Origin: Micromussa lordhowensis
Taxonomy: Eukaryota; Cnidaria; Anthozoa; Scleractinia; Lobophylliidae
Assembly: GCA_964020085.1 (NCBI GenBank)
Contig: OZ026604.1
Span: 28,790,118 to 28,854,117, forward strand
Direction: 5' to 3'
Length of the DNA: 64,000 bases
Positions 1 to 11,800 of the stretch are shown here, piece after piece. Every line of letters begins with the position of its first letter. Within the stretch, counting starts at the first letter, position 1. The notes beneath the pieces were generated by a model. The model worked only from the letters and a program-made list of their open reading frames with translations. It did no database searches and had not been told where the DNA came from. The translations under genes and the position numbers were made by a program.

Positions 1-153
1 TGACCGGTCATCCGTTACATCTTCAAATTTTTCGGGCGTAGTCTGGAAGAAAAACATTTGATGCGTTTTCAGAGTGAAAATTACGTTTTCTCCGGGACTA
101 AGAAATTAATTGATGGTGTAAGGCCTTCGCAACGACACAATGGCATTAACTAT

Positions 154-291
154 TTATTAACCGAGAGTGAGTTCTTTACGGGAAAATCTCGGACCGAGAC
201 CTTGCCGTATTGACCGAGCGATAGCGAGGTCAATACCGCAAGGCCGAGGTTTGAGATTTTCCCGTAAAGACCGAACGTTCGAGGTTAATAA
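154..291. repeat. Foldback (MITE-like) element
   Basis: About 62-bp arms starting TTATTAACC and ending GGTTAATAA pair with a few mismatches around a short centre. No coding capacity. Family unknown. Confidence 0.75.
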
Positions 292-847
292 GTTGTTTAT
301 TATATGGCTTTTTGCTTGGCTTTTGCAGGCCCGTAATCGGCCCGTGGGCATTACGGGAGAATAATGCCCTAGAATTAGCCAATCAGAGCACGCGTTAGAT
401 CGGCTACAAACCCAAGTCATATAATAAAACGACATAATCACTTAGGTCGCTAATGTGAACATCGACATAAAGACATACGGAAAACATCTTTTTTCTTTTT
501 CCAGGATGATCATCACACTGCAAACATAACGACATAACTTCCTTTCTTTTTATATGACTGAGAAAATTACTTCATTGGCTGAGAACAAGCCAATTTATCT
601 TTAATTCTTAATTTGCATTGCAGTACAAATTAACGCGCGCGCTTTCGCAATTTTCTCAGTCATATAATAAATGAGTAAATCGTATGAAAGCTCGAGCAAT
701 AATTATTAAGAATTTGCACCACTGGTGATAACTGAATATTTTTTCAAGTTGCACTAGCCTAAAGGCTCGTGAAATTTGGAGAGAATTTTCAAATATCACT
801 CGACTCGTAGTGTAAATTCCTTAATAATACACATGAAAAAATTACTC

Positions 848-880
<33 letters not shown>

Positions 881-1100
881 TGTAACACCAGTGCAAATTA
901 CACATCGTAATTCTGGATAATGATTGGCAGAAAGACAATGAGAAATTTTGTAGGCCAATGATATCATGTAAAGCAGTGACAAAAATTTTGTACGGAAACT
1001 CTGAAAAAAGTTTTCTGGAATGCGAAAAAAATGACTTTAAGAAACATCTTCCGGCAATTTTTCTGCGGGAATTTTTTCATGTTTGTATTATTAATAAGTA
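292..1100. other. No gene recognised; repetitive intergenic DNA
   Basis: Holds a foldback at 551-666 (arms ATATGACTGAGAAAATT and its complement) and AT-rich sequence with dispersed-repeat flavour, including GAAC-ATCGACATAA-type words also seen near 43.5 kb. No transporter exon could be recognised here even though the minus-strand NSS gene should continue in this direction. Confidence 0.5.
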
Positions 1101-1260
1101 ATCATACGGGTTTTCTCGTTCAATATTTGAATTTAATTTGCACTTGTGAGTTTTTCAAAAAGCCGAAATTGCACTCGCCGAAGCGGCTCGTGCAATTTCA
1201 GCTTTTTGAAAAACTCACTCGTGCAAATTAATTACAAATTGAACTCGAAACCGTATGATT
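1101..1260. repeat. Foldback (MITE-like) element
   Basis: Near-perfect palindrome with outer arms ATCATACGG / CCGTATGAT and inner arms built on GAGTTTTTCAAAAAGC / GCTTTTTGAAAAACTC. Lies just downstream of the last visible transporter exon. Confidence 0.75.
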
Positions 1261-1334
1261 ACCTATATTAATTGCACTCGCATTCATACGATGACCTATC
1301 CTAATTGTCATCCAGTTCTCTGAATAACTCTTAC

Positions 1335-4300
1335 CAGTGTCCCAAGCGTTTTGAGAAGCAGCATCCACCCACAGTCGAAGCTTTTTCAATTCATCTAATG
1401 GGAAAAAAGGCAACAAAACAAAACCATCCTGTGAGACAACGCACCCCTGAATCACAGTCACATCTGGAAGTACTAATTCAGCAGCAACCATACATAGGAA
1501 ATACTTTTAAGACTAAATTCCAGTACCAGCTTGAAAGTTAATGTACAGTTACTGTCTTCTAATAAATTACATCAGCATTTGTTTTACTTTTCCTGCTATT
1601 TATAATTTGATTACACCTTTGGTTACGCCTTTGTGAATTATGTTATAACTGACCTCTTTGAAAAGGAGAAGGGGATTTCTGAGCATTACTCCATCATGGG
1701 AACACATCAATCACTACTGAAGAGTACCTAATTAAAATACCCATTCAAACCAGCTTACAGGTTACTGTTTCTCTATACAGTAGGCATCTCCCAGGAATTT
1801 GTCTTATCTCTGCAGGCATGCACTCAACCCTAACAAAAAATGTCTTGACACAGTCAGCCCACCCCTGCAGGAGTAATGTGGTAACTCACCCCAATCAGGT
1901 GTAAATAAATAAGTGATTCCATGTGATGCATATTTCAAGGTCAGGGACCAATAAAAAGACACTAACAAAACAAGAAGCAACAGCGGCATCATGACGTTGT
2001 TAACTCGTTCAATGGAAGTAACTGCTCTTGTCACTGAGAAACCAGCCAGCAACAGACTTAAAAACACGAGGACAATGGGAAGCCAATCATGATCCTGTAG
2101 TGAAAATAATAATAATAATATTTATTACTTATGTTGCACTATTTCTATGAAATAATGAAAAATGGAAAAAAGAACTGTACCATGCAAAATATCAAGAAAA
2201 GTAAAAATATAAATTAAACAACAAAATTAAAGAAACAAGAGGGTTTATTAAAGTGTCTGTGAATTGTTCAAGTCCTTCTGCAAGGAAACAACTCAGAGTT
2301 TCAGTGGCACTCTCATCTAGGCAGAGCTAGTACAAAGTAACTCCTAATCTTGCTTCATGCTACAGAAACAAGGACATTAGCTCCGGACTCCTATGGGGCA
2401 TGTTGGCCCGACAAAATCTGTCAAGTCCTTTCCTTTCCAAGTTTGTGTGAGGATAGTTGAGCTGTGATCACTTAATTTTTTTGTTTGCAACTTTTGTAGT
2501 GACCATAGAAAGAGGGCTCTTCATATAAACAAGTGTATTTAACATTTCAACACTGTAAAAATGCTAATCTGAGATATTATATGACTCGGAGCCTTCATTC
2601 TGTTACTTAATAGTCACAAAAAATGAAAAAAATTAACAGTCTGTGTGTCTTTCAACTGTATGTCACCTGTAATTTGTTCCAAATTGAAGAGCTTTCTTCT
2701 GTTGATTCAGGCAGATGATAAAAAATGGAGTGAAAGAGATAATAGAAACACCAGCCAACCACAACAGAATAGTACGACCTAAAAGCATTCAAAGAACAGG
2801 TACAATAAATAACAATGTAATAATATTAGTCTGATAACCATTTAAATGTATCAATTGAAGGCCGTAAGTGGAAAAAAGCCCTAGGTGACTTTTGGAAAAC
2901 GCTGAGGTAACCAGCATTGAAATACCTCCCAGCAGTTTATACAGTTTACTCTTGTCTTCATTCTTTGTAATTAAATTAAGTAACTACATCTAGAGGAAAT
3001 AAATTGAATTGAATTGAATTGTCTAGAAAGAACTAGTAGCAATTACTAGTTCTTTTGTGTGAGACAATAACTAAACCCAGAGTAAACTGTGAAAATTGCT
3101 GGTAGGTATTTCAATCCTGGCTAACTCAAAATTTTCCAGAAGTCATTTTGGGCTTTATTCCATGCACCACTTCAATTAAATTTCTGCAACAATTCAATTT
3201 TACTATATAGTGCCACTTTTTAGGAAGCACCCCTACTCAGTTGTGCTCTGGCAACAAAAAGACAGCACCAGGAGAATGAACCAGATTCACGAATTTCCAA
3301 TAGAACACAATATTAGCATCTCTTAAAACCATGAGAAAAAAATGAGTTAAGCACTGAAGGCACTGAATGTTTGTTTTGAGCATCAAAATGCAAATTCACT
3401 TTGTCTGCAAAATCATAATTACATCAACAGCAAAAAAGTGCTTGCTCTGCATTTTTATGTATTTGAGTTATACAAGTATGATTTTCTGAGCACCTGCTAA
3501 GTTTTTATACAAGATACTTTGTAAAAAAAAATCGTCACATGTAGAGAGAAATTAAACAACACCCAATTATTCAGGTATACCATTTTAAATGTTATCCACT
3601 TCTGATTATTTTACTTATACGGCTTACCAGCGTATCAGATTAAAAAACTGCAAAGAGTCCAGAACTCTGCCGCACGTCTTGTATTCGACGAAGGTAAATT
3701 TTGTCATATTACACCGTTTCTGAGAGTTCTACACTGGTTACCCTAAAATATCGAGTTGTTTTTAAAATTTTATTGTTAACTTTTAAGGCCATTCATAAAC
3801 TTGCTCTGATCATGACCTAAGTGTACATTTCCAATCTTGTATCTCTGAAAGACACAGGGGGTAGGTACCATCTTAGATCAAATAACGGCAAAACTTCTCA
3901 ACATTCTGCCATACAGTCTTTTTCCACGCTTGGTGATCGATCTTTTTGTATGGCTGCCCCTAAATTATGGAACGACCTTCCCCTTTTTATTAGAAATATA
4001 TCCTCAGTTAATACATTCAAGAAGGCTCTTAAAACTTACTTATTTCAGAAGGCGTTTCCTAGCTAATTTATTTATTGCTTCTTTTTATAAAGAAGGATTA
4101 AGATTTATTAGAATTTTAGATTTTTTATTAGGAATGTTTTGTAAATAAGACTTTTAGGATTTTTTTGACTCAATGTAATGCGCAGATGAAAATTTCTTCT
4201 CTGGATTGATATTTGCGCAATACAAATCAATAAATTATTATTATTATTAATTATTATTATTTTACAAGCACTTACGCAATAAAAATAACAACGGCGACCA

Positions 4301-5070
4301 TCCACCCACCACACCATAATGACCAGGGTCCCAAAAGTAGTCGGAATGATTTCATCGGAGCCTTTCGTGTAAAGCGTCCAACAGAATACTCAATGAGAAT
4401 CACTGGTAATGACCACAGTCCAAGGAATAAAATCCATACCAATAAAAACTGAAGTCCACCTGAATCAATGTATTACCATGTTATATGCATCTATGATCCC
4501 TCATGTATAAAAATGCAAACATATCAATGATATTGTAAAATTTAAGTGCCTGATATACCCAGTCCGCAGTCGTTAGGCTGCATTTAGTCAGCAGTCCGCG
4601 TTTTATACCTGAGTCTGTATTTTATACTCATTATACCTCAGTGCGTGTTTTACACCCAGTCCGTGTTTTATACCCAGTCAGTAGTCCATGTTTTATAGGG
4701 GAATCCTTGTTTACAATATTTGTCTCATTAGCATAAGCAATTCAGTTTCTGATGGAGCTACAAATAAATCAGTTCTGAATATTGAAAGGTCATAGTACGA
4801 TTAAGTCTACTAGTGAATATGAGCCTGATGTATTGAATACTTTTTGTGTTGCACGGGTTTAAAAACTCAAAATTTAACAAAGAATGCATGAGCTCATTAT
4901 AGCGCTTTTGCCACCCAGAAATTTTGCAGTTTTTGAAAGACAATTTCTCCTTGAATATTACACCCAAAGAGCTAAAAATTTCACCATGTACTAGGTTTTC
5001 ACTAGTTCTTTAGCTGCCTGAAGTCAATTCATATCTAACATGTTTCCTTCTGTACGCAAAGCTGTATGCA

Positions 5071-5102
<32 letters not shown>

Positions 5103-5698
5103 TGAATTCCGCCTCACCCCTAACTACGGTACGCACCCCACCCCTGGCAGGTAAACAAAGAACAGCGGCCTCTTATCTCCTCAGGTGGTACGAGCTTCGC
5201 ATTTGTAAAATTTTGTCTCAGAACGGGTCCTAACGGGCAAGACGTGAAAGAGCCCACTAACAGCTTGAATAAGCCATCCCGCGATTCTGTGTACAGTGCA
5301 GACTAGCCGAATTAACTGACGAAATAAATGCGACTTAGCTCTGCTTAGCTTTATGCTAAAAAGTGACCATCATTTTTTACCTGTATCTCCGCTGTTATTT
5401 GCCACTATTCGAGGAAATCTCCAGATGTTTCCAGTTCCAACAACACATCCAAGACATGACAGAACCAGGCCCCATTTCGTTGAAAACACAGATGATGGCT
5501 ACAGGTTAAACACAGGGGTTAAACATGCACAAAGAAGTCTTCGATGTAAACGACACAAGGTCAGTTATAGAGTAAAATGATGGTCAAAAACATATTATTT
5601 AAGTCAATATACCATACCTCAGGTTGGGAATCTATTCTTTCCGATGTGGTCGATGACGATTCACTCCGCCGTAGTGGACGATGTTCCTCCACAGACAT
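1335..5698 (-). CDS. Sodium-dependent transporter, SLC6/NSS family (3' end missing)
   Basis: Predicted plasma-membrane Na+-coupled symporter; substrate unknown. Exons on the minus strand in coding order are 5618-5698, 5381-5498, 4276-4459, 2667-2778, 1890-2094 and 1335-1394, all with GT-AG borders and matching phase. The start ATG (5696-5698) follows no earlier in-frame ATG. Exon 2 holds the TM1 unwound motif GTGNIWRFPR; its Asn and Arg correspond to the ion-binding and gate residues known in LeuT. Exon 3 carries TM2 with an IEYSVGR motif, exon 4 the TM3 signature SYYSVVVGW, exon 5 MMPLLLLVLLVSFYWSLTL followed by FTPDW, and exon 6 LWVDAASQNAWDTG, the start of TM6. About 253 codons are visible; roughly half the usual 450-550 residues is missing, and no further exon was recognised between 1 and 1334. 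The WRFPR and WSLP variants look more like bacterial, archaeal or protist NSS proteins than animal neurotransmitter transporters. Confidence 0.85.
2852..3178. repeat. Foldback element in transporter intron 4-5
   Basis: Roughly 100-bp inverted arms, with outer word TCAATTGAAG against TTCAATTAA and an inner block on GTTTACTCT / AGAGTAAAC. The centre has a second small palindrome, AGAACTAGT...ACTAGTTCT. Confidence 0.65.
3620..4262 (+). mobile_element. CR1/L2-like LINE, 3' end fragment (decayed)
   Basis: Plus-strand translation gives LQRVQNSAARLVF, then after a frame change FKAIHKL, and finally GDRSFCMAAPKLWNDLP with FKKALKTYLF. These are the C-terminal hallmarks of CR1/L2/Rex-type non-LTR reverse transcriptases. 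The fragment is 5'-truncated, carries at least one stop and one frameshift, and ends in an ATT-repeat tail at about 4226-4262. It lies antisense within a transporter intron. Confidence 0.85.
4570..4694. repeat. Degenerate short tandem repeat
   Basis: Several imperfect copies of a unit like CCCAGTCCGTGTTTTATA run through this stretch, with variants such as CAGTCCGCGTTTTATAC and CAGTGCGTGTTTTACAC. It abuts the dispersed repeat that starts at about 4695. Confidence 0.6.
4695..5109 (+). repeat. Dispersed ~410-bp repeat, copy 1
   Basis: Begins ATAGGGGAATCCTTG and runs to GACGTCAGCATGAAT. It matches 55226-55637 almost base for base in the same orientation. There is no coding capacity and no clear terminal repeats. 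It sits in a transporter intron; the other copy is in a PASK intron. Confidence 0.85.
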
Positions 5699-5893
5699 CG
5701 CTAGTAGCTTCCACTACACTTCGAGTTATTGATGTCTTCCCGGAAATTAATACTTTCAAGGGTCATGCAAGTTCTCGAAACAATACTCCAGTAGTTTCCA
5801 GTCTTACGCGACAAGGTCGAGAACGCCTTACAGAAAGTCAAATTCGACACATCGTCAGTAACTGATAAATGTTAAAGTCGCTCTTGAAACTTC
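5699..5893. promoter_or_regulatory. Putative bidirectional promoter between transporter and PAF-AH
   Basis: Only about 195 bp separate the divergent start codons of the minus-strand transporter (5698) and the plus-strand PAF acetylhydrolase (5894). The two core promoters and 5' UTRs must overlap here unless one gene has an unseen upstream exon. No TATA box or known factor site was recognised. The call rests on geometry alone. Confidence 0.5.
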
Positions 5894-8800
5894 ATGCTTA
5901 GGGGCAAAATGTCCTCCTGGTTCTCATTTTGGAGAGTCAAAACAAAGTTCGAAGACTGTACGGGGCCGTTTTCTGTGGGCTGCATGGATTTCATGTGCGC
6001 TAAAGATGATTATGCCGGTGTCACATCAGATGACGGTAGTTTCATCCGTTTTTTCTACCCATCAGAGAAGACCGCCGGGACGTTGGATGAATCGGAGACT
6101 TGTTTCTGGATACCTCGTCAAGAATACACCTCAGGGCTCATTAACTTCATGAAACTTCCCGTTTGGCTTTTGGGAAGAGTGTTTTATTGGACTGTTGGTG
6201 CGTATATTTTTTAACTCATATTGACTTGCTCCACCCTTGTTCATGTACCGGGGCTTTACGTGATTTATAACATGTCATAGAAAATACAGCCAATCAGAAT
6301 ACAGTAAATCCGCTGTAAATTCGACGGTATTACAGCCACGTTTCCCATCTTGTGATGTTCCCACGACGACTATGGCATGGTATAAAATAGTTAATAGCGG
6401 AGCTCCGGCGGCCGAAGGCCGCCAAGCGGAGCCCCATACCCATATTAGGAAACTGAAGGGAACCCATGAACTGATTTTCTCATGTGTATCATGGCTAGCG
6501 GTATTGCTCGTGGGCGCGTACGCACGACGACGACGACGACGGTGGTGGAGTCGCGCAACATGGCGGCCACAATTGACACGTAAACCAAAACGAGGCTTCA
6601 GTTTTCGCGGGCTTTCCTTGTAGGTTGACAGAGCACATGTACCCTTGGTTTAAAGCGTCCTTTGGACATCCATGTTGCAGTCAATTGACACCTGTCAAAA
6701 CAAGGAATCCGCTGACCAGTATCACGTGACCATATCGTGGGCTCAAGTTCAGGGCTCATCGAGGTCACGTGTTTTTTTAAAGTTGACCGCTGCCCAAGTG
6801 CTGCTTTTTTCGATCAGATCGCGGGCTCATGTCAGGATTAACTTGCTGTAAACAGCGTAGGGTTGGTAGGAAGCCGGTTAACGCTAACCCAGGATTAAAA
6901 TTTAACCGAATTATAACCTTTTCTTTTGTACAAAGTTTTTTCACTGCTTTTGTTTTGCGTATTTTGCTTTCATTAAAATTCAAAACACAAAAACAATATA
7001 CAGAAAATCTCACCGCAAAGTTACAAAACTCAAATCAAAATTCTACTTTATCCTCGGCTAGTTTGATCGGGCTCTGAACAACCCGGCCCAGGAGCTACGC
7101 TTTTAGGCTGGCCTAAATCTATATATTATGCAACATGTTGTGTAGTCTCCTCAGCAGGCGTTTTTAGGGATGTCACGCAACGCTCCCCCCAAAGAAACGG
7201 CTGCTCACCTCCGAACCTTGTTCCTTTGACAAAATTAGCCAATCACATTTCTGTTTCATTTTCTAGAACATTTTCGCGCCAAATTTGCCCTTTGAAACTT
7301 GTCCAATCAGATGATCTTTGCATCCCGTCGCAAGAGATGTCACAAACGAACATGATGATGCTGGCTTGCAAACACAGACGGATTTCCGGAATTGTGTTTG
7401 GGGCCTCCAAAAAATACTGGCCCTGCTATAGCTAAGGAAATGCTTATTAGAAACTTTACAATTCAAAAATTTAATGTTGAGAAAGAAGACATATATTTTA
7501 TAACTTGCCTAATAAAGAAACCAGGAGATCAAGTGGCTTCACTCAATTTTTTGGCAGTGAGTTCTGAATGCTGCTTCTTTCCTCCTGATTTCAATCTGTT
7601 GGAACCATTTAGCCCTTAGCTGGGCTTGAAAGACATCTTGAATTTCTTTTTATATCATTCTTTTTTCCACTAATTTCTCAGTAGCCCGCTGAAACTTCAA
7701 AAGCTGCTTATAACACAATGTCTTGCAAACAAACAATTTACTTGTGTCGTTAGTGTAGCAGTTTCAGAAAATATATATTCTTGCCTTAGCTGAACACAGT
7801 GATGGGCACGTGAAGCACTTTCATTCACAAAATTGTTGTTGTCATGATTGTAGCCTGTGAACACAGCCTATTTTGCGGTGGTGTGCAGTGTGAAACAAAA
7901 GCCAGAAATCCCTCAGTGTTCGCACTGCACGTTTGCATGCGAAAGCTTACATTATTCACACTTTGCTGTGATTGGTCTGTTCAACAGCGCGTAAACAAAC
8001 CACAAAAGGAAAGGAATGTGGTTTGGATGCGAGCAGTCGTTTCTTTGGAGGGAGCATCAGATGACATCCCAAAAAATGGTAGCAGAGGAGACTATACATG
8101 TTGTGGTATACCATGGAATTTCCCACTTGTCATCTGAGAAAAAACAAGTGACTTGTGGGATATTCCATGGGATACCACTTGAAAGCATTGCATTTACTGG
8201 TAAGTATTATTTTACAACACGCATTTGCCTCATTAAATCTACATCAAAACATCAAACCACGCAGCCATTACAAATGTCAAGTGTTACTATATTGACCACA
8301 TAATAAATTTAAAATACCCATACCCACCACATGTAGGGTCATTTGCAAATTCCAAAGGGGGAGGGGCTGTAAGGTCGAAACTTTCGAAAGGGCATGGAAA
8401 CTTAAACTGGAATTTCCACGGGGTGGGAGGCTTTTAAACCATCTGTCGTGGATTATGGATATTGGGCAGTACCATCTATTATCAACTTATTGATTACCTT
8501 CAGCTTATTATCATAAACTCATTATCATCATCACTGACAGAATTAAGGTGATTTCTAGTCTGTACTGTGCACTCTCAAGAGTTTGTTTGCGTTTTTTGTT
8601 TGTTTCATGCAAGACATCACAAAATGTGAACATTTTGCGACTACTTACATAAAGTAAATTCAAAGTTTCAAAACAACTGCCATTATGGATGCAAATCGGT
8701 GGAAGCTTTTTGCTTCACTCTTTCTCATATTCTTGATGAAACAACTTTGCAGCTGAAAAAATCAATGAAGCTGTTGGAAAAAGAATTTGAAAGGCCTCAA

Positions 8801-11800
8801 AGAAATGTGGTTCGTAGTGAGTAACATTGATTCGCATTCCTTCTAGTGAGAACTTGTAATGTTTATAAAGATTAGGGTGCTGATCGAGACTGTGCAGTAC
8901 GAACTGGAAATCATCTTTAAAGCATCTTTTATTTGTTGTAATTGTAGGGAGCTTGCATATTCCTGCAGTATACAATGCACCTCCTTATAAACCTGCTGGT
9001 GATAGTTTAGAGGGCAAGTCATTACCCTGTGTAGTATTTTCACACGGCCTGGGCGGTAACAGACTTATTTACAGTACCTATTGCTGTGAGCTGGCGTCTC
9101 AAGGCTGTTTAGTGGCATGCGTGGAACATAGGTATGACCGTCCCACTAGATTTATAGCTCATTCTTATTTATTTAGTACTTTAATTAAGATACATGTATT
9201 AGCAGATAAAACTGCAATCTGGGCATATTGCTTGGTAAGCTTTCCTGGGGAAATGGCAGTAGAACCTATTTCTTTGTTGATAATGGAGATGTTCACTGGA
9301 AATTTCAAAAACTATTTCTGGAAAAGGTTCCAATATCCATTTTTACAATTTTTTGTCATTTGGCATGTGGGCAATGTGTGAAATGTCAGTGAACATAATT
9401 ATGCAACCTCAGAGGTAATTTAAAGTTGCATAACACCATAGCTAAACTGTTAGCATTTCAAATTGAGTGCATTATTGGACTACTAAAAAACGAATTTAAA
9501 AAAATAAATAATTATCAGTGCCAGGTTCCAATACAAACGATTTGTGTCACATGATATTTGCATCTCTTTCTTTTTTTTCAATATCCAGAGATGAGTCAGC
9601 ATCGGCCACATATGTTCTTAAGGAAAGAGAAGGAGATGATGAAATGAAAGAAGAGTGGATAAAATATCACAGACTACAACCAAGTTATAATGAGTTTGAA
9701 TTTAGGAACACTCAGGTAAGTTAAGGTTCCCATATACCTTGAGAGGTGTCTTGCATCGAAATAAACAAATTCACTTTGACTTGTGTCTTTCAAATATGAT
9801 TTGGGCACAAGACACTTCTTAAGGTATATGGTAACCTTAAGTTTCTTTTCTTTTTCTATTTTTTTTTTCGCCTGTCGAATATAATAATAATCATTATGCT
9901 GGGACATTGAAAAGAACATATGATCAGAATTCAGGTTGCCGACAGTTTGCTGTTTCATTACTAGTAAATGTACATGTGGGTATGCATTGAGATAGTTCTA
10001 ATCATTCAGTGTCTTGCTGTCATGTGTATTCTGATATAAACTTTTATTGTTTCTCTCAATCACTTTTCCGCAGGTTCATAAAAGAGCAACTGAATGTATA
10101 AACGCACATAATATTCTTGAAAAGATTCAATCTGGAGATTGTCCTAAAAATTTGTTAAAAGATTGTTCTATCTTGAAGCAGCTTAAGGTATTTCTTGTTT
10201 GTTTGTAGTTTTATTTTGTTGTTTATTTGAATATTATTTTTTAAAATAGTATTTTAATTAATATTTTCAATGAACATGTATTGTTTTTGTTTGATGTGAT
10301 TCAATATCATAATTTTCAACCCCAAAAAAGTCTTAAGATCCTTGTTGTAATACTAGACGCGTGCAGAATGTGTGAGCTACCCTGAATAATTAAGATATAA
10401 ATGCGTGCAGAATGTGTGAACCGCTAGGGTATTTAAGCTATTAATTATTATTCAAGTGAGTTGAGATTTAACCGTCGCTCGACATAAAATGTGGTCTTAT
10501 CGTCAATCATCGGGCGTTCAAGAGAATGATTAAAAGATAGCTAGAGAGTGAAATTCATAAGGAAACAATCCTAAATTTCTGACCCCAGGAAGGGTCTTTG
10601 CATCTCTGTGACTTTTATACCTGAGTACCTTCCCCCACCCCCACCCATCCAAGGGTAAGGACCCCCCATTGGGGTGAGGCTGTTAGATGGATCCTCTGGT
10701 TCTTAACACACTCACAATATTCTTTTTGCTTTCTTTTTTATTTGTTTGTTTGTTTTTGTTTGGTGTTGGTGTTGTTGGTACATCATTTGCTTAGGGGTGG
10801 GGTTATCGAATGGAGACAACTGCGTGTACAGGCAATTGTCATTGTTGTCTTTTTTTTCAGTAGCATTTAACATGTTCAGTCCCCAACCCTGGTTACTAAC
10901 TGGACTGGTTTTTCTTTTAAGGGAAGGCTGGATTTAAACAAGGTTGCAATTGTGGGTCATTCATTTGGAGGAGCCACAACTGTTATGTCATTAGCAAAAG
11001 ACAAGCGATTTAGGTAACTTAGTAACATTGACATCAAGTTCAGATTGGGAAATATTTGTGACCTGGGCAATATAGAGCAGGGGGATTGGGTGGCTAGCAA
11101 CCCCCCCCCCCCCCTTTTGGAGAAGCAAATCATAAACAATTTGGAAAAGGTTGTGAATACTATGACAGAAATAAAGGCAAACTCCCTGGCCATGTGCCTC
11201 ATTGTAATTTCTATTTTGTGGAATTGCTAGTAAGAGTTGTATTTCTAGTGAAACGGTTTTCAATGAGATTCCAATTCTCAGATTTCAACATTTTGGGAAC
11301 ATGTCCCAAGCCAACCCCCTTAAAAATCCTATCTAGATCCATCCCTGATTTGTTAGTGAAAAAATTCCAAATCAAAGTGTTGATCCCAAGAATTTCAGTG
11401 ATCCTCTAAAAGTGGCGACACTATGAAAGGAATGACCTTGAATGTAATTTGGCATGTTCCATGTATGAACCAAAGAGAAAGTGGCAGTAACTGGTAAAAG
11501 CAAGTCACATGTTTGTTTCAGATGAACCTGGCCTGATAAAGTATAAATTAATTTCAACAACTGTCTTTTTAAATTTATCTGATTCCTTAACTGGCAGTTC
11601 TTTTCAACATTTTTTATTTGATGGGCAAATTACACTGTAAATGCTTTTTGAAGTATACAGTTTATGCTATCACTTGAAATACTGTAGGTTTACAAAAAAC
11701 AATCTCTTGTTCTAAGTCTTCTTCTACTGAATAACATTCTCAAACTCATTAATAATTCATCAAGCTAAAACAAGGAAAATCACAACCGTGAAGGAGGATT

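Noticed and set aside
1335..5698. Transporter as bacterial contamination
   Set aside because: Six spliced exons with consistent phase, an intronic LINE and continuity with an animal gene rule it out.
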